The notes under the pieces are model-generated. The model made no database searches, had not been told where the DNA came from, and saw only the letters and a list, made by a program, of their open reading frames with translations. The translations under genes and the position numbers were made by a program. Shown in pieces: positions 5,550 to 6,302 of a stretch of DNA of 6,302 nucleotides; position 1 is the first letter of the stretch; each line of letters begins with the position of its first letter. Origin of the DNA: Elusimicrobiota bacterium (GTDB lineage Bacteria > Elusimicrobiota > Elusimicrobia > FEN-1173); assembly GCA_016207625.1 (NCBI GenBank), contig JACQPF010000071.1:1-6302 (forward strand), given 5' to 3'.

Positions 5550-6302
5550 ATGACCATCAAATACACGCTGAAAGAATCGGACATCCCACGCAAATGGTAC
5601 AACTTGGCCGCGGACCTGCCCTCGGGCCTTCTGCCCCCTCTGGGGCCGGACGGCAAACCGGTCAACCCGGAGGCTTTGACGAAAGTTTTTCCGATGAACT
5701 TGATCGAGCAGGAAGTTTCCACCCAGCGCTGGATCGATGTCCCCGAGGAAATCCTCGAGCTCTTGTCGCGTTGGCGCCCCACGCCGCTCCACCGCGCCGT
5801 GTTCCTGGAGCGCGCGCTCCAAACGCCGGCGAAGATTTATTACAAAAACGAAAGCCTGTCCCCCGCCGGAAGCCATAAGCCGAACACCGCCGTGCCGCAG
5901 GCCTGGTACAACAAGAAGTTCGGCATCAAGCGCCTCACCACCGAGACCGGCGCGGGCCAGTGGGGGAGCGCTTTGTCCTTCGCTTGTTCCCTGGTCGGGC
6001 TGGAGTGCAAGGTGTTCATGGTCCGGATTTCTTTCGACCAAAAACCCTATCGAAAGTTCATGATGGAAGCCTGGGGCGGGAAATGCGTCCCCAGCCCTTC
6101 GCCGGAAACGCAGTTCGGGCGCAAGGTGCTGGCGGAAACCCCGAACACGCCGGGGAGCCTCGGCATCGCCATTTCCGAGGCCATCGAGGCCGCGGTCACC
6201 GATCCCACAGGGGAGACGCGCTATTCCCTGGGGTCCGTGTTGAACCACGTCATGCTGCACCAAACCGTCATCGGGCTGGAAGCGAAAAAGCAGATGGAGA
6301 TG
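5550..6302 (+). CDS. trpB: TrpB2-type tryptophan synthase beta chain, 5' part
   Basis: The first 251 codons are present and run open off the right edge; the family is usually about 430-450 residues. The enzyme is pyridoxal-phosphate dependent and joins indole with serine to give tryptophan in the cytoplasm. The N-terminus, IPRKWYNLAADLP with a following proline-rich loop (LLPPLGPDG), is typical of the TrpB2 subfamily and absent from TrpB1. Other motifs seen are RPTPL (76-80), the PLP-binding lysine Lys110 in GSHKPNTA, and TETGAGQWGSAL with Glu132 as the likely catalytic acid. Trp138 replaces the His of TrpB1, a TrpB2 mark. TrpB2 enzymes generally bind TrpA weakly or not at all and are thought to salvage free indole or back up TrpB1. 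No trpA, trpC or trpF is seen next to it, though sequence beyond the edge is unknown. A TrpB-like paralogue with another substrate cannot be excluded. Confidence 0.93.
   Translation, partial: MTIKYTLKESDIPRKWYNLAADLPSGLLPPLGPDGKPVNPEALTKVFPMNLIEQEVSTQRWIDVPEEILELLSRWRPTPLHRAVFLERALQTPAKIYYKNESLSPAGSHKPNTAVPQAWYNKKFGIKRLTTETGAGQWGSALSFACSLVGLECKVFMVRISFDQKPYRKFMMEAWGGKCVPSPSPETQFGRKVLAETPNTPGSLGIAISEAIEAAVTDPTGETRYSLGSVLNHVMLHQTVIGLEAKKQMEM

Noticed and set aside
1969..5553. Three long plus-strand open frames (1969-3642, 3691-4632, 4681-5553) lying antisense to the minus-strand genes.
   Set aside because: They mirror genes with clear motifs on the other strand, and G+C-rich third positions keep the antisense frame open. 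The first crosses three gene boundaries, and none has a recognisable domain.
5526..6263. 245-residue minus-strand open frame over trpB2.
   Set aside because: The plus strand encodes an unmistakable TrpB2, and the minus frame has no recognisable domain.

Overview
The window (about 60% G+C by eye) reads as a densely packed chromosomal segment from a diderm (Gram-negative type) bacterium. The main evidence is a gene for a signal-peptide-bearing, beta-strand-rich protein that ends in Phe, as outer-membrane barrels do. Periplasmic thiol-redox genes and strong AGGAGG ribosome sites fit a bacterium. The phylum cannot be fixed from the sequence. No IS element, phage gene, tRNA, rRNA or CRISPR array was seen.

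Layout. (1) Positions 1-287, plus strand: the 3' end of a gene for a very charged protein built from a seven-residue repeat. (2) 291-1256, plus: an exported, probably outer-membrane beta-barrel protein of unknown function, 3 nt after the first gene and probably co-transcribed with it. (3) 5439 down to 1257, minus: three genes transcribed in the order [phosphodiesterase/EEP fusion] - [DipZ-type periplasmic thioredoxin] - [ccdA]. The last gene ends base-to-base against the outer-membrane gene. (4) 5440-5549: a 110-nt divergent promoter region. (5) 5550 to the right edge, plus: the first 251 codons of a TrpB2-type tryptophan synthase beta chain.

How they work together. CcdA should carry electrons from the cytoplasm across the inner membrane to the thioredoxin-like protein, which would reduce disulfides in the periplasm (for example for cytochrome c maturation). 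Together the two genes hold the same three modules as the single protein DipZ, but split and in a different order. Upstream of them is the most unusual gene, a 796-residue protein joining an alkaline-phosphatase-superfamily phosphodiesterase to an endonuclease/exonuclease/phosphatase (EEP) domain. Both active sites look intact, so it may cut two phosphodiester bonds, or act on two substrates, in one polypeptide. The substrate is unknown. TrpB2 makes tryptophan from indole and serine (or a related reaction) and has no visible functional link to the other genes.
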